From contig JALSKC010000052.1 in assembly GCA_026989055.1 (NCBI GenBank), positions 1-64,000 of the forward strand: a DNA stretch of 64,000 nt. Reading direction: 5' to 3'. This DNA comes from Paracoccaceae bacterium (GTDB lineage Bacteria; Pseudomonadota; Alphaproteobacteria; Rhodobacterales; Rhodobacteraceae). Positions 1 to 9,511 of this stretch are shown one piece after another; the first letter of the stretch is position 1; every line of letters begins with the position of its first letter. A program made the translations under genes and the position numbers. The notes under the pieces were generated by a model. That model searched no databases. It worked only from the letters and a program-made list of their open reading frames with translations, and was not told the DNA's origin.

Positions 1-312
1 GCGCTCGCCCCGCCGGCCGGTTCCCGGGAGAGCGCCGCCAAGGGGAGCTGAGCGCGGAGGCAGGCGCGGGAGCGGGCGCGCGGGCGTGAAGCCCCCGCCT
101 CCGGAGCCATTGCCTCTCCCGTGCTCTCGTTTCCCGTGCTCCCGTGGCGGACCGTCCCGGTCACGACGGCGCCCCGCACCGTGCCCCCCCCGCGTGCTCC
201 CGCACCGTGCCCAGTGACAGGGCCCCGGTGACAGGGCCCCGGTGACAGCCGCCCGCTCTGCGCCCTGCTCTCGCCCGCGCAGCGCCGCGCCTCCCGGCGC
301 ATGGGCGAACGC
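1..312. other. Window-edge segment; possible 3' end of an upstream gene
   Basis: Positions 1-51 on the plus strand read as 16 sense codons ending in TGA, which could be the tail of a gene entering from the left, but sixteen residues cannot be identified. The rest of the segment to the stop of the next gene shows no convincing coding sequence. It is very G+C-rich and contains a 14-bp tandem repeat at 213-248. Confidence 0.3.
213..248. repeat. 14-bp tandem repeat, 2.6 copies
   Basis: The unit GGTGACAGGGCCCC occurs at 213-226 (first base A instead of G), 227-240 and partially at 241-248. It lies in non-coding DNA and is one of many 12-15-bp tandem duplications in spacers of this window. Confidence 0.85.
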
Positions 313-1116
313 TCAGAGCGGGCTGTAGAGCGCGCGTCGATACAGGTGCCAGCTGGCATGGCCCAGCACCGGGAGCACGATCAGCAGCCCCAGAAACAGC
401 GGCAGCAGGGCCAGCACCATCAGCACCCCGATGACGAGCGCCCAGAGCGCCATCACGAAAAGGTTCGCGCGCACGGTGCGCAGGCTCAGCAGCATTGCCG
501 TCACGAAGTCCACCTCCTTGTCCAGCAGCAGCGGCAGGCTGATCACGGTGAAGGAAAACAGGAAGAAGCCGAGCGCCGCGCCCAGCAGCATCTCGGCGCC
601 GATCAGCACCAGCCCGCGCGGGGTGAACAGCATTTCCAGCGAGCTGGAAATGTTGATCAGCGCCGCCGGCCCCATGATCAGCGCGAACAGCATGTGCGCC
701 AGCAGGGTCCAGATCAGGAAGTAGATCACAACGATGGCCCCGATCCAGGGGCATTGCCGACGCCGCTCGCCGACCACCACGGCTAGAACCGCACCCCAGC
801 TCAGCGGCGCGCCCGCTTCCAGCCGGCGGCTGACCTCGTAGAGCCCGACCGCGGCGAAGGGCGCCACCAGCGGAAAGCCGAGCGAAAGCGTGAGCATCCA
901 GCTGACGCTGCCGGCCCCCAGCCAGAGCAGAACCAGCCCGACCAGGACGAACAGCATGCTGATGCCCAGCCCGTAGGCCGGGGCGGTGCGGAAATCGCGC
1001 CAGCCGGCCGACAGCGCGGCGAACAGCTCGGCAACGCTGATCCGGCCGATTTCGGGCAGATCAGAGGCCGGCGGAGAAGGCGGAGAAGGCCGGGCAGAAG
1101 GAAGATCCGTTTCCAT
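313..1116 (-). CDS. DUF2189-family integral membrane protein
   Basis: A 267-residue protein with a short polar, proline-rich N-terminus followed by several hydrophobic segments (about residues 50-95, 140-175, 190-215 and 225-260), so an inner-membrane protein with roughly six helices. The phrase ISVAELFAALSAGWRDF followed by paired glycine-rich helices matches my memory of the DUF2189 family, whose function is unknown. The ATG at 1114-1116 is the only sensible start. It lies 120 bp downstream of the prfB stop on the same strand, but a G+C-rich palindrome separates the two, so it may be transcribed on its own. Confidence 0.75.
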   Translation of the reverse strand: METDLPSARPSPPSPPASDLPEIGRISVAELFAALSAGWRDFRTAPAYGLGISMLFVLVGLVLLWLGAGSVSWMLTLSLGFPLVAPFAAVGLYEVSRRLEAGAPLSWGAVLAVVVGERRRQCPWIGAIVVIYFLIWTLLAHMLFALIMGPAALINISSSLEMLFTPRGLVLIGAEMLLGAALGFFLFSFTVISLPLLLDKEVDFVTAMLLSLRTVRANLFVMALWALVIGVLMVLALLPLFLGLLIVLPVLGHASWHLYRRALYSPL

Positions 1117-1214
1117 GGTCTCGCCCCCGGTCGTTCTGGTTGCTCTTCAGAAAACCACCAAACCCCCTTTCGATCAACCGCTTGTCGGCCGCTGCCAGCG
1201 CCTGCCCGCATCCT

Positions 1215-1234
1215 GGCCCCGGCGCGCCGGGGCC
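1215..1234 (-). terminator. Perfect 20-bp palindrome just after prfB
   Basis: The sequence GGCCCCGGCGCGCCGGGGCC is a perfect palindrome beginning two bases after the prfB stop. As RNA it folds into a very stable G+C stem. There is no T-tract, so it could be a Rho-dependent pause, an mRNA 3'-end stabiliser or a weak terminator rather than a classical intrinsic terminator. Confidence 0.45.
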
Positions 1235-1236
1235 GG

Positions 1237-2364
1237 TCAGTCTTCGGCGCGGGCCTCGGCGCGGGACTTCCCGGCCACGTCCATCGCCAGGGTGGCGGCC
1301 ATGAAGGCATCGAGATCGCCATCCAGCACGCCCTGGGTGTCGGAGGTCTCGACCCCGGTGCGCAGATCCTTCACCATCTGGTAGGGCTGCAGCACGTAGG
1401 AGCGGATCTGGTTGCCCCAGCCGGCCTCTCCCTTGGCCTCGTGCGCCTCCTGGATCGCCTCGTTGCGCCGATCGAGCTCCAGCTGATAGAGGCGCGATTT
1501 CAGCGCCGCCATGGCGTTGGCCCGGTTCTGGTGCTGCGACTTCTCGGAACTCGTCACCACGATGCCGGTGGGAATGTGGGTGATGCGCACCGCCGAATCG
1601 GTGGTGTTGACGTGCTGGCCGCCGGCCCCCGAGGAACGGTAGGTATCCACGCGGATGTCGGCGGGGTTGATCTCGATCTCGATATCGTCGTCCACCACCG
1701 GATAGACCCACACGGAAGAAAACGAGGTGTGCCGGCGCGCCGCGCTGTCATAGGGCGAAATGCGCACGAGTCGATGCACGCCGCTTTCGCTCTTCAGCCA
1801 GCCATAGGCGTTGGGGCCGCTGATCTTGTAGGTGACCGACTTGATGCCGGCCTCCTCGCCGGGGTTTTCGGAGATCAGTTCCACCTTGTAGCCGTGCTTT
1901 TCGGCCCAGCGCACATACATGCGCGCCAGCATCGAAGCCCAGTCGCAGCTCTCGGTGCCGCCGGCGCCGGCGTTGATTTCGAGATAGGTGTCATTGGCGT
2001 CGGCCTCACCATCCAGAAGCGCCTCGATCTCCTTCTGCGCCGCCTTCTCGGCCAGCGCCTTGAGCGCCGCCTCGGCCTCGGCGACAACCTCTTCGTCGCC
2101 CTCGGCCTCGCCCAGTTCGATCAGGTCGATGCTGTCCTGCAGCTCGGTCTCGATGGATTGCACCGTCTCGATCCGGTCCACCAGCATCTGCCGGTCGCGC
2201 ATCAGCTTCCGGGCGCGCTCCTGATCGTTCCACAACTCCGGATCCTCGATCATCGCATCGAATTCCTCCAGCCGGCGGGAGGCCGTCTCCCAGCCGGTGC
2301 GCTGTTTCAGCAGTTCCAGCGACTTGCGGATCTCCGCTACCGTGTTTTGCGTTTCTGCGCGCAT
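1237..2364 (-). CDS. prfB: Peptide chain release factor 2
   Basis: Recognises UGA and UAA stop codons on the ribosome and triggers peptidyl-tRNA hydrolysis. The 375-residue protein has the catalytic GGQ loop at residues 248-250 within [13 protein letters not shown]. The anticodon-mimic tripeptide region reads SPY (203-205) where Escherichia coli has SPF. The ATG at 2364 gives the family N-terminus MRAETQNTV with a purine-rich site upstream; the open frame runs further upstream into non-conserved sequence. The frame is uninterrupted from ATG to stop, so the autoregulatory +1 frameshift of E. coli prfB is absent. It follows mrcA on the same strand with a 70-bp gap. Confidence 0.96.
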   Translation of the reverse strand: MRAETQNTVAEIRKSLELLKQRTGWETASRRLEEFDAMIEDPELWNDQERARKLMRDRQMLVDRIETVQSIETELQDSIDLIELGEAEGDEEVVAEAEAALKALAEKAAQKEIEALLDGEADANDTYLEINAGAGGTESCDWASMLARMYVRWAEKHGYKVELISENPGEEAGIKSVTYKISGPNAYGWLKSESGVHRLVRISPYDSAARRHTSFSSVWVYPVVDDDIEIEINPADIRVDTYRSSGAGGQHVNTTDSAVRITHIPTGIVVTSSEKSQHQNRANAMAALKSRLYQLELDRRNEAIQEAHEAKGEAGWGNQIRSYVLQPYQMVKDLRTGVETSDTQGVLDGDLDAFMAATLAMDVAGKSRAEARAED

Positions 2365-2434
2365 GATCTGTCCGTTCCCTGCAGGGCCTGATAGCAACGC
2401 GCGCAGGCGGCGGCAAGCGGCGGGCGGAAACCGC

Positions 2435-4981
2435 TCAGTAAAGCCCGCCCGAGGAAAGCGTGCCAAAGTCCGCCTTCTTCGGCACGATCACCACCTCGCC
2501 CTGCGAGGTGCGCACGCTGCTGCCCTGCCCGGTCTCCTCGTCTCCGGGGGCGATCAGGGGCAGGTTCTGGCTCATCGCGAAGCCACCGTCGAACATCAGC
2601 CCGAACACCGGCTCCTCGCCGTCGCGGAAATATTCCGCAACCACGTTGTCGCCCACCGCATCATCGGGCAGGCGGGCACCGGAATAGCGGTCGATCTTGA
2701 TGAAGCGGCCGCCGGGCGGCACCCTGAACGGCCCGCCGCCGTATTTCGCCGTGGCCTCCTGCATGAACCGGTTGAACACCGGCCCGCAGGTATTGCCGCC
2801 ATAAACCCGCTCCCCGAGCGAACGGGGGGTATCGAAGCCGATGTAGCAGCCGGCAACAATCCGCGAGGTAAAGCCGAGGAACCACACGTCGCGGGCATCG
2901 TTGGTGGTGCCGGTCTTGCCGGCCACCGGCACCGGCAGGTCGATCCGCCCGGCCGCGGTGCCGCGCTGCACCACCCCCTGCAGCATCGAGGTCAGCTGAT
3001 AGGCGGTCACCGCATTCATCACCCGCTCGCGGTTGGAGATGATCCGCGGCATCCGCCCCGGTTCGAGCCACGCCTGCGCGCAATCCTCGCAGATCCGCCT
3101 GTCGTGCCGGTATATGGTGCGCCCCCAGCGGTCCTGGACCCGATCGACCAGCGTGGGCTCCACCCGCTCGCCGCCGTTGGCGAACATCGCATAGGCGGCC
3201 ACCATGCGGAACAGCGTGGTCTCCTCGGCTCCCAGCGCATTGGCGAGGAAGCGGCCCATCCGTTCATAGACCCCGAACCGCTCGGCATAGGCCGCCACCA
3301 CATCCATTCCCACCTCGCGCGCCAGGCGCACCGTCATCAGGTTGCGCGACTGCTCGATTCCGGTGCGCAGCGGCGTCGGACCGTAGAAGCGCTCCGAGGC
3401 GTTCTTCGGCCGCCACAGCCCCTCGGGCGTATCGATCTCGATCGGAGCATCGATGATGATCGTGGCCGGGGTGAACCCGGAATCGAGCGCCGCCGCATAA
3501 ACGAAGGGCTTGAAGGAAGAGCCGGGCTGGCGGGTGGCCTGGGTGGCACGGTTGAACACCGAGTGCTGGTAGGAAAAGCCGCCCTGCATGGCCAGCACCC
3601 GTCCGGTGTTCACGTCCATCGCCATGAAGGCGCCCTGCACCTCGGGTATCTGGCGCAGGCTCCAGCCGCTGCGGTTTCCGGCCTCGTCGGTGATTTCCCT
3701 GACATGGACCACATCGCCGACGCCGAGCAGATCGGAAACCGCCCTGGCCTTGCGCCCCGGCCTGCCATCCGTACCCGGCAGCCTGGCCCAGCTCACATCC
3801 GCGGCCCGGATCCAGTGCCCCCCGGGCACCTCCGCCACTTCCTCTACCCCGATCCTGGCATCTCCTCCCGAAAGTTCCAGGACGACGGCGACGCGCCAGC
3901 CCTCGATGTCGCGCGCCAGCCGCAGGCCGGCCAGCGCGGCGCGCCAGGCGGATTCGTCGGCCAGCTGCTCCGCCTCCAGCCGCAGCCCGGTGCCGCGCCA
4001 TTCGCCCTGCACCTCGCGGTCGTATTCCTCCAGCTTGGCACGCAGCGCGCGTGCCGCTTCCAGCTGCAGCTGCGGATCCATCGTGGCGCGGATCGACAGC
4101 CCCCCCTCGAAGAACTCGTCCTTGCCGAAATTGCGGCTCAGCTGACGGCGGATCTCGTCGGTGAAATAGTCGCGCGGGGGCATCTGGGCGCGGAACGGTT
4201 CGAAATCGCCGTTCTGCACCGAACGCAGCGGCTCGGCCTGCGCCGCCTCCATGGTGGCGCGGTCGATATAGCCGTTCTCGAACATCTCCTTGAGCACGAA
4301 GTTGCGCCGCGCCGTCAGCCGCTCGCGCCCGCGCACCGGGTGATACTTGCCCGGAGCCTGCGGCATCGCCGCCAGCATCGCCGCCTCGGCCGCATCCAGT
4401 TCGTCGAGCGTCTTGTTGAAATAGGTCTGCGCGGCGGCGGTCACCCCGAAGCTGTTCTGGCCGAGAAAGATCTCGTTGAGGTAGAGTTCGAGGATGTGGT
4501 CCTTGTCCAGCGTCTTTTCCAGCCGGGTGGCGAGGATCAGCTCCTTGATCTTGCGTTCGGCCGAGCGGTCCGAGGACAGCAGGAAGTTCTTCATCACCTG
4601 CTGGGTGATCGTCGAGGCCCCGCGCAGCCGCCCGCCGCGCGCCGCCTCCAGCGCTGCCGCGATCATCCCGCGCGGGTCGTAGCCCTTGTGCTGGTAGAAG
4701 TTCTTGTCCTCGGCCGAGATGAAGGCCGCCTTCACCAGCGCGGGAATTTCCTCGATCGGGGTGAACAGGCGGCGCTCGCGGGCGAATTCGTCCATCAGCC
4801 GGCCCTCGCCAGAATAGATCCGGCTGATCGTGGGCGGGGCGTATTGCGCCAGCTGTTCGTGATCGGGCAGGTCGCGGCCGTAGATCCAGAATACCGCGCC
4901 CAGGCTCAGCGCCGCCATGAACGCGCCGTTGGTGGCCAGGCTGAACAGCCCGCCGAAAAAGGACAGTATGAACCTCAGCAC
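2435..4981 (-). CDS. mrcA: Class A penicillin-binding protein 1a
   Basis: Bifunctional peptidoglycan synthase anchored in the inner membrane: an N-terminal GT51 glycosyltransferase polymerises lipid II and a C-terminal transpeptidase cross-links peptides. The 848-residue protein has an N-terminal membrane segment (about 10-35), the GT motif EDKNFY with catalytic E91, and the three transpeptidase motifs: SSFK (S488, K491), SRN (545-547) and KTGTT (689-693). An OB-like insert lies between the domains. The likely start is a GTG at 4981 with AGGGG six bases upstream. Together with prfB it forms a common alphaproteobacterial pair. Confidence 0.95.
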   Translation of the reverse strand: MLRFILSFFGGLFSLATNGAFMAALSLGAVFWIYGRDLPDHEQLAQYAPPTISRIYSGEGRLMDEFARERRLFTPIEEIPALVKAAFISAEDKNFYQHKGYDPRGMIAAALEAARGGRLRGASTITQQVMKNFLLSSDRSAERKIKELILATRLEKTLDKDHILELYLNEIFLGQNSFGVTAAAQTYFNKTLDELDAAEAAMLAAMPQAPGKYHPVRGRERLTARRNFVLKEMFENGYIDRATMEAAQAEPLRSVQNGDFEPFRAQMPPRDYFTDEIRRQLSRNFGKDEFFEGGLSIRATMDPQLQLEAARALRAKLEEYDREVQGEWRGTGLRLEAEQLADESAWRAALAGLRLARDIEGWRVAVVLELSGGDARIGVEEVAEVPGGHWIRAADVSWARLPGTDGRPGRKARAVSDLLGVGDVVHVREITDEAGNRSGWSLRQIPEVQGAFMAMDVNTGRVLAMQGGFSYQHSVFNRATQATRQPGSSFKPFVYAAALDSGFTPATIIIDAPIEIDTPEGLWRPKNASERFYGPTPLRTGIEQSRNLMTVRLAREVGMDVVAAYAERFGVYERMGRFLANALGAEETTLFRMVAAYAMFANGGERVEPTLVDRVQDRWGRTIYRHDRRICEDCAQAWLEPGRMPRIISNRERVMNAVTAYQLTSMLQGVVQRGTAAGRIDLPVPVAGKTGTTNDARDVWFLGFTSRIVAGCYIGFDTPRSLGERVYGGNTCGPVFNRFMQEATAKYGGGPFRVPPGGRFIKIDRYSGARLPDDAVGDNVVAEYFRDGEEPVFGLMFDGGFAMSQNLPLIAPGDEETGQGSSVRTSQGEVVIVPKKADFGTLSSGGLY

Positions 4982-5035
4982 CTGATGCCCCTGCGTCTTC
5001 CCCTCCGCTCTCTACACAGAAGGGCCGGCGGCGTC

Positions 5036-5065
5036 AAAACGAAGCCCCGCAAAACGAAGCCCCGC
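5036..5065. repeat. 15-bp perfect tandem duplication
   Basis: The unit AAAACGAAGCCCCGC is present twice head-to-tail in the non-coding spacer upstream of mrcA. Confidence 0.95.
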
Positions 5066-5264
5066 GGCCGGGGCGGGCGGGCGGACAGGGAGGTTGCGAA
5101 AGGGGCGACGATGAGCGCGACCGCGACGGCCGGCGACGCCCCGTTTCGGCCGCTTGCACCCCCGGCCCCGTTTCCGGAGGCGCCCGCATCCGCGCCGGCA
5201 TTGTCGCCGCCCCCGTGAGCCCCCATGTTCGTGGCAAGGAATCATGGCAAGGAACGCATGACAA

Positions 5265-5290
5265 GGGCCGCTCCGAACCCGAAGCGGCCC
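5265..5290 (-). terminator. Stem-loop downstream of ndk
   Basis: GGGCCGCT (5265-5272) and AGCGGCCC (5283-5290) form an 8-bp stem with a 10-nt loop, about 29 bp after the ndk stop on the minus strand. The tail is only weakly T-rich (TTGTCATG), so termination strength is uncertain. Confidence 0.55.
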
Positions 5291-5318
5291 TCGGGCGGGG
5301 CGGTGCGACCGGCCGGTC

Positions 5319-5741
5319 TCAGCCCACGATCTCCAGCCCCGAGAAGAAGAAGGAGATCTCTTCGGCCGCGGTCTCGGGCGCATCCGAACCATGCACCGAG
5401 TTTTCGCCCACGCTTTGCGCGAACTCGGCCCGGATCGTGCCCGGCGCCGCATCGGCAGGGTTGGTGGCGCCCATCACCTCGCGATTCTTCGCGATCGCGT
5501 TCTCGCCCTCCAGAACCTGCACCACCACCGGCCCCGAGGCCATGAACGCGCACAGCTCGTCATAGAAGGGGCGCTCCCTGTGCACGGCGTAGAACGCGCC
5601 GGCCTGCTCCTTCGTCAGGCGGATGCGCTTTTGCGCCACGATGCGCAGCCCCGCCTCCTCGAACTTGGCGTTGATCCGCCCGGTCAGGTTGCGCGCGGTG
5701 GCGTCGGGCTTGATGATGGAAAGCGTGCGTTCGATGGCCAT
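5319..5741 (-). CDS. ndk: Nucleoside diphosphate kinase
   Basis: Transfers the gamma phosphate of ATP to nucleoside diphosphates through a phosphohistidine intermediate. The 140-residue length is typical. The active-site histidine is H117 in ENSVHGSD, and the N-terminus [14 protein letters not shown] is characteristic. The gene is transcribed divergently from the ABC-F gene; the 216-bp intergenic region between them holds both promoters, although no clear hexamers were picked out. Confidence 0.97.
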   Translation of the reverse strand: MAIERTLSIIKPDATARNLTGRINAKFEEAGLRIVAQKRIRLTKEQAGAFYAVHRERPFYDELCAFMASGPVVVQVLEGENAIAKNREVMGATNPADAAPGTIRAEFAQSVGENSVHGSDAPETAAEEISFFFSGLEIVG

Positions 5742-5957
5742 GTCTTGCCTCTGTCTGTTGCTCCGGCCCGCCCCGTGCGGACCACCGATTCCGGCGCTGC
5801 CCTACCACGGGTGCGGGGTGTTGAAAAGTGGCCGGAGCGCACGCCTGCGGCACGGGGCGGCCGTTTTCCGGCAAGGCAGGGGCCGGCACGGCGCCGCCGG
5901 CTTCCCGGCCTGCCTTCGCGATTGACCGCACCGGCGCGCTGGGGCACATCCGGGCGG

Positions 5958-7817
5958 ATGCTCGTGATCGACAACATATCCTTCTCCATTGCCGGGCGGC
6001 CGCTTTTCGAGGGCGCCTCGGCGCGGATCCCCGCCGGCCACAAGGTGGGGCTGGTGGGGCGCAACGGCACCGGCAAGACCACGCTGTTCAGGCTGATCCG
6101 GGGCGAGCTGACGCTGGAGGGGGGCGAGATCCGCCTGCCCGCGCGCACCCGCATCGGCGGCGTCGATCAGGAGGTGCCGGGCAACGAGGTCTCGCTGCTC
6201 GATACCGTGCTGGCCGCCGATACCGAACGCGCGGCGCTCCTGGCCGAGGCGGAAACCGCCGCCGAACCGGCGCGCATCGCCGAAATCCAGACCCGCCTGG
6301 CCGATATCGACGCCTGGGGAGCCGAGGCTCGCGCCAGCGCCATCCTCAAGGGGCTGGGCTTCACCGACGCCGAGCAGAAGATGCCCTGCGCGGCGTTTTC
6401 GGGCGGCTGGCGGATGCGGGTGGCGCTGGCGGCGGTGCTGTTTGCGCACCCCGATCTGCTGCTGCTCGACGAGCCCACCAACTACCTCGATCTCGAAGGG
6501 GCGCTGTGGCTGGAAAGCTACCTGGCGCGCTACCCGCACACGGTGATCGTGATCAGCCACGACCGCGCGCTGCTCAACCGCGCGGTGGGCGCCATCCTGC
6601 ACCTGGAGGGGCGCAGGCTGACCTTCCACCGGGGCGCCTATGACGGTTTCGCCGCCACCCGCGCCGCGCGCCTTGCCGCTGCCGATGCCGAGAACCGCAA
6701 GATGCAGGCCCGGCGCGCGCATATGCAGGCCTTCGTCGATCGCTTCCGCTACAAGGCCTCGAAGGCGAAACAGGCCCAGTCGCGGCTCAAGGCGCTGGCC
6801 CGGATGGAGCTGATCACCACCCCGCAGGAGGCCGCCCTGCGCCGCTTCACCTTTCCCGCCCCCGAAGCGCTGCCGCCGCCGATCATCAGCATGGAGCAGG
6901 CCGCGGCGGGCTATGACGGAAAGCCGGTGCTGTCGCGGCTGAACCTGCGCATCGACCAGGACGACAGGATCGCCCTGCTGGGGCGCAACGGCGAGGGGAA
7001 ATCCACCCTCTCGAAGCTGCTGGCCGGCCGGCTCGAACCTCTAAGCGGCAAGGTGACGCGCGCGGCCGGTCTGCGCACCGGCTACTTCGCCCAGCATCAG
7101 ATCGAGGAGCTGCGCGCCGACGAGACCCCCCTGCAGCACCTCCAGCGCCTGTGCCCCGACGAAGCCCCGGCGAAGCTGCGCGCCCGGCTGGCCGGATTCG
7201 GCCTCGGCGCCGATCAGGCCGAAACGACGGTGGCGCGGCTTTCGGGCGGGCAGAAGGCGCGGCTGTCGCTGCTGCTGGCCACCATCGACGCCCCCCACCT
7301 GCTGATCCTCGACGAGCCCACCAACCACCTCGACATCGAAAGCCGCGAGGCGCTGGTGGAGGCGCTGACCGGATACACCGGCGCGGTGGTGCTGGTGAGC
7401 CACGACATGCATCTGCTCAGCCTTGTGGCAGACCGGCTGTGGCTGGTCAGCGGCGGGCGGGTGGAGCCCTTCGGGGAAGACCTGGACGCCTACCGCAGGC
7501 TGCTGCTGGAGGGCACGCGCGCCAGAACCCGCCCTGCCCGGCCGCCCGCCCCGCGCAAGCGCCCCTCGCGCGAGCGCCTGCTGGCCCTGCGCGCCGAGGT
7601 CCGCAAGAGCGAAACACGGGTGGAGAAACTTGCCGAGATGCGCGAGAAACTTGCTGCAAGGCTGGCCGATCCGGCGCTATACGGGGAAGGCAGGATCGCC
7701 GAGGCCGAGGTCTGGCAGCGCAAGTATGCCGAGGTGGGGGAGGCGCTGGAGCGGGCCGAGGCGCTGTGGCTGTCGGCGCTGGAAAGGCTGGAAGAAGCGG
7801 AAAGGGACGATGGATAG
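5958..7817 (+). CDS. ABC-F family ATPase, YheS-type
   Basis: A soluble twin-ATPase protein of the ABC-F class, which act on the ribosome rather than in transport. The 619-residue protein has two nucleotide-binding domains: Walker A GRNGTGKT (34-41) with signature FSGGWRMR, and a second GRNGEGKS with signature LSGGQKAR. An arginine/lysine-rich linker (about residues 235-290, RFRYKASKAKQAQSR) and a C-terminal coiled coil follow the layout of E. coli YheS, to which it looks closest. The ATG at 5958 is chosen because MLVIDNISFSIAGRPLF starts the first ATPase fold; the open frame extends over 500 bp further upstream across ndk and is not coding. The stop overlaps the next gene by 8 bp. Confidence 0.9.
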   Translation: MLVIDNISFSIAGRPLFEGASARIPAGHKVGLVGRNGTGKTTLFRLIRGELTLEGGEIRLPARTRIGGVDQEVPGNEVSLLDTVLAADTERAALLAEAETAAEPARIAEIQTRLADIDAWGAEARASAILKGLGFTDAEQKMPCAAFSGGWRMRVALAAVLFAHPDLLLLDEPTNYLDLEGALWLESYLARYPHTVIVISHDRALLNRAVGAILHLEGRRLTFHRGAYDGFAATRAARLAAADAENRKMQARRAHMQAFVDRFRYKASKAKQAQSRLKALARMELITTPQEAALRRFTFPAPEALPPPIISMEQAAAGYDGKPVLSRLNLRIDQDDRIALLGRNGEGKSTLSKLLAGRLEPLSGKVTRAAGLRTGYFAQHQIEELRADETPLQHLQRLCPDEAPAKLRARLAGFGLGADQAETTVARLSGGQKARLSLLLATIDAPHLLILDEPTNHLDIESREALVEALTGYTGAVVLVSHDMHLLSLVADRLWLVSGGRVEPFGEDLDAYRRLLLEGTRARTRPARPPAPRKRPSRERLLALRAEVRKSETRVEKLAEMREKLAARLADPALYGEGRIAEAEVWQRKYAEVGEALERAEALWLSALERLEEAERDDG

Positions 7818-8430
7818 CGCCAGCCTGATCTCCGCCTTCGTGACGCTGTTCGTGATCATCGACCCGGTCGGTCTGGCGCCGCTGTTCGTGGCGCTGACGG
7901 CCGGATCCGATGCCGCGCACCGCCGCGCGGTGGCACTGCGGGCCTGCGCCATCGGCACCGCCATCCTGCTGCTGTTCGGCCTGTTCGGCGAGGCGATCCT
8001 GAACTTCACCGGAATCTCGATGCCCGCCTTCCGCATCGCCGGCGGCATCCTGCTGTTCCTGACCGCGCTGGAAATGCTGTTCGAAAGGCGCAGCGCCCGG
8101 CGGCGCGGCCATACCGGAGACGGGAACGACCCTTCGGTGTTCCCGCTGGCCACACCGCTGATCGCCGGACCCGGGGCGATCACCTCGATGATCCTTCTCA
8201 CCGAACGGGCCCCCGATACCGGGGCCCAGATCTCCGTCTATCTGGTGATGCTCGGGGTGATCGGGCTGGTGCTGCTGTTCTTCCTCGCCGCCGGGGCCAT
8301 CGAGCGGCTGCTGGGCGAAACCGGTGTCAATGTCGTGACCCGCCTGCTGGGGATGCTGCTGGCCGCCCTCTCGGTGCAGTTCGTGCTCGACGGGCTCAAG
8401 GGATTCGGCCTGGCCACCGGCGCCGGATGA
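7810..8430 (+). CDS. MarC-family integral membrane protein
   Basis: A 206-residue multi-pass inner-membrane protein of the MarC (UPF0056) family, whose molecular role is unsettled. The diagnostic motif DPVGLAPLFVALT lies near the N-terminus, with FPLATPLIAGPGAI in the centre and six hydrophobic segments. The start ATG at 7810 overlaps the ABC-F stop by 8 bp, so the two genes are co-transcribed and probably translationally coupled. Confidence 0.9.
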   Translation: MDSASLISAFVTLFVIIDPVGLAPLFVALTAGSDAAHRRAVALRACAIGTAILLLFGLFGEAILNFTGISMPAFRIAGGILLFLTALEMLFERRSARRRGHTGDGNDPSVFPLATPLIAGPGAITSMILLTERAPDTGAQISVYLVMLGVIGLVLLFFLAAGAIERLLGETGVNVVTRLLGMLLAALSVQFVLDGLKGFGLATGAG

Positions 8431-8462
8431 CCCGACACGGCCGACCGGAACGACGGCATGAA

Positions 8463-8496
8463 GCGACGGCAGGGAGCGACGGCAGGGAGCGACGGC
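8463..8496. repeat. 13-bp tandem repeat, 2.6 copies
   Basis: The unit GCGACGGCAGGGA is repeated at 8463-8475 and 8476-8488, with a partial third copy to 8496, in the 243-bp spacer after the MarC gene. Confidence 0.9.
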
Positions 8497-8673
8497 GCGA
8501 TGCCGGCATGTGGCGGCGGGAACAGACGCAGGGACGGCCGGGGGGACTGCTCAAGACCCGGGGCGGCGGGATGACAGGGCGCCGGCCGGTCCCTACATGT
8601 CCTGAATGCATGTCCTGATGCCCCCGCCCCCCGTACTCCCGCCCCCGCGCGGCGGGCGGAAACGACACGGAGA

Positions 8674-9258
8674 ATGACATTGGACAGCGAAGACATCGGC
8701 CGGCTCGCCTATCTGCTGCTGCTCGGCGTCGCGCTCGGCGGCTGGTTCGTCGCCGAACATCGCCACAATCTCGGCCGGCTCGCCCGGATGGCGCTTGCCT
8801 GGGGGCTGATCTTCCTGGGAGTGATCGCCGCGCTCGGGCTGTGGTCCGATATCCGCGACGACGTGCTGCCCCGCCAGAAGCTGCTCGGCGCCGGGCTGAT
8901 CGAGGTGCCGCGCAGCCCCGACGGGCACTACTACCTGGTGGCAGAGCTGAACGGCGCGCCGGTGCGCTTCGTGGTCGATACCGGGGCCACCGAGGTGGTG
9001 CTGAGCCCGCAGGACGCGCGCCGGGCCGGGATCGACCCCGACGGGCTGGCCTATCTGGGCCGGGCCAGAACCGCCAACGGGGTGGTGCGCACCGCGCGCG
9101 TGCGGATCGACGAAATGCGCCTCGGCGACATCGTGGAGCGCGACCTGCCGGTTTCCGTGACCGAAGGGGAAATGGACGGCTCCCTTCTGGGCATGTCCTA
9201 CCTGCGCCGGTTCGACAGCATCGAGATCCGGGACGGAAAGCTGATCCTGCGTCGCTGA
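8674..9258 (+). CDS. Membrane-anchored retropepsin-like aspartic protease (TIGR02281-type)
   Basis: The 194-residue protein has two predicted N-terminal membrane helices (about 10-27 and 38-57) followed by a clan AA aspartic protease fold. The retropepsin active-site motif is VVDTGATEVVLS with catalytic D102; the second sheet includes LLGMSYLRRF. Such proteins act as homodimers because only one aspartate motif is encoded. The physiological substrate is unknown. The gene stands alone, convergent with the downstream acyl-CoA dehydrogenase gene. Confidence 0.85.
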   Translation: MTLDSEDIGRLAYLLLLGVALGGWFVAEHRHNLGRLARMALAWGLIFLGVIAALGLWSDIRDDVLPRQKLLGAGLIEVPRSPDGHYYLVAELNGAPVRFVVDTGATEVVLSPQDARRAGIDPDGLAYLGRARTANGVVRTARVRIDEMRLGDIVERDLPVSVTEGEMDGSLLGMSYLRRFDSIEIRDGKLILRR

Positions 9259-9340
9259 AAGGCGCGCACCGCGGAAAGCCGCTCTCCCCCTCCCGTTCCC
9301 CTCCTCCCGTTGGAGCCGGCACGCCCGCGCTCCCGCCGCC

Positions 9341-9370
9341 CGCGTGTCTCCCGCCCGCATGTCTCCCGCC
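9341..9370. repeat. 15-bp tandem duplication
   Basis: CGCGTGTCTCCCGCC (9341-9355) is followed directly by CGCATGTCTCCCGCC (9356-9370), one mismatch, in the spacer between convergent genes. Confidence 0.85.
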
Positions 9371-9484
9371 CGTCGCCGGCCTCCGGGCGGCGCGCGGGCG
9401 AAATGCCGGCGACAGGCGGCTCTCCCGGCCGCATGCCCGCGCCCTGCCGCCCCGGCCAGCTCCGGTGCGCACCGTTCCACGAGG

Positions 9485-9505
9485 CCGGCCGCGGCATGCG
9501 GCCGG
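9485..9505. terminator. Hairpin between convergent genes
   Basis: CCGGCCGC (9485-9492) and GCGGCCGG (9498-9505) give a perfect 8-bp stem with a 5-nt loop just past the acyl-CoA dehydrogenase stop. No T-tract is present on either side, so its role as bidirectional terminator is tentative. Confidence 0.4.
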
Positions 9506-9511
9506 TGCCGG

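Larger units (their letters stand above)
4982..5318. other. 337-bp spacer between mrcA and ndk
   Basis: No gene is supported here. Short open frames in this stretch have no family resemblance and arise from G+C bias. It contains a perfect 15-bp tandem duplication (AAAACGAAGCCCCGC at 5036-5050 and 5051-5065) and the putative ndk terminator stem at 5265-5290. The mrcA promoter presumably lies here, but no convincing hexamers were found. Confidence 0.6.

Noticed and set aside
2297-5218. 973-codon plus-strand open frame opposite mrcA
   Set aside because: It lies antisense to a gene with all PBP1a motifs, is rich in R, H, P and G as expected for a G+C-biased shadow frame, and has no recognisable domain. 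The same holds for the long plus-strand frames at 20291-22666 and 59069-62020.
5391-5957. N-terminal extension of the ABC-F frame
   Set aside because: The open frame runs 189 codons upstream through the antisense of ndk, but family similarity and a sensible start begin at ATG 5958.
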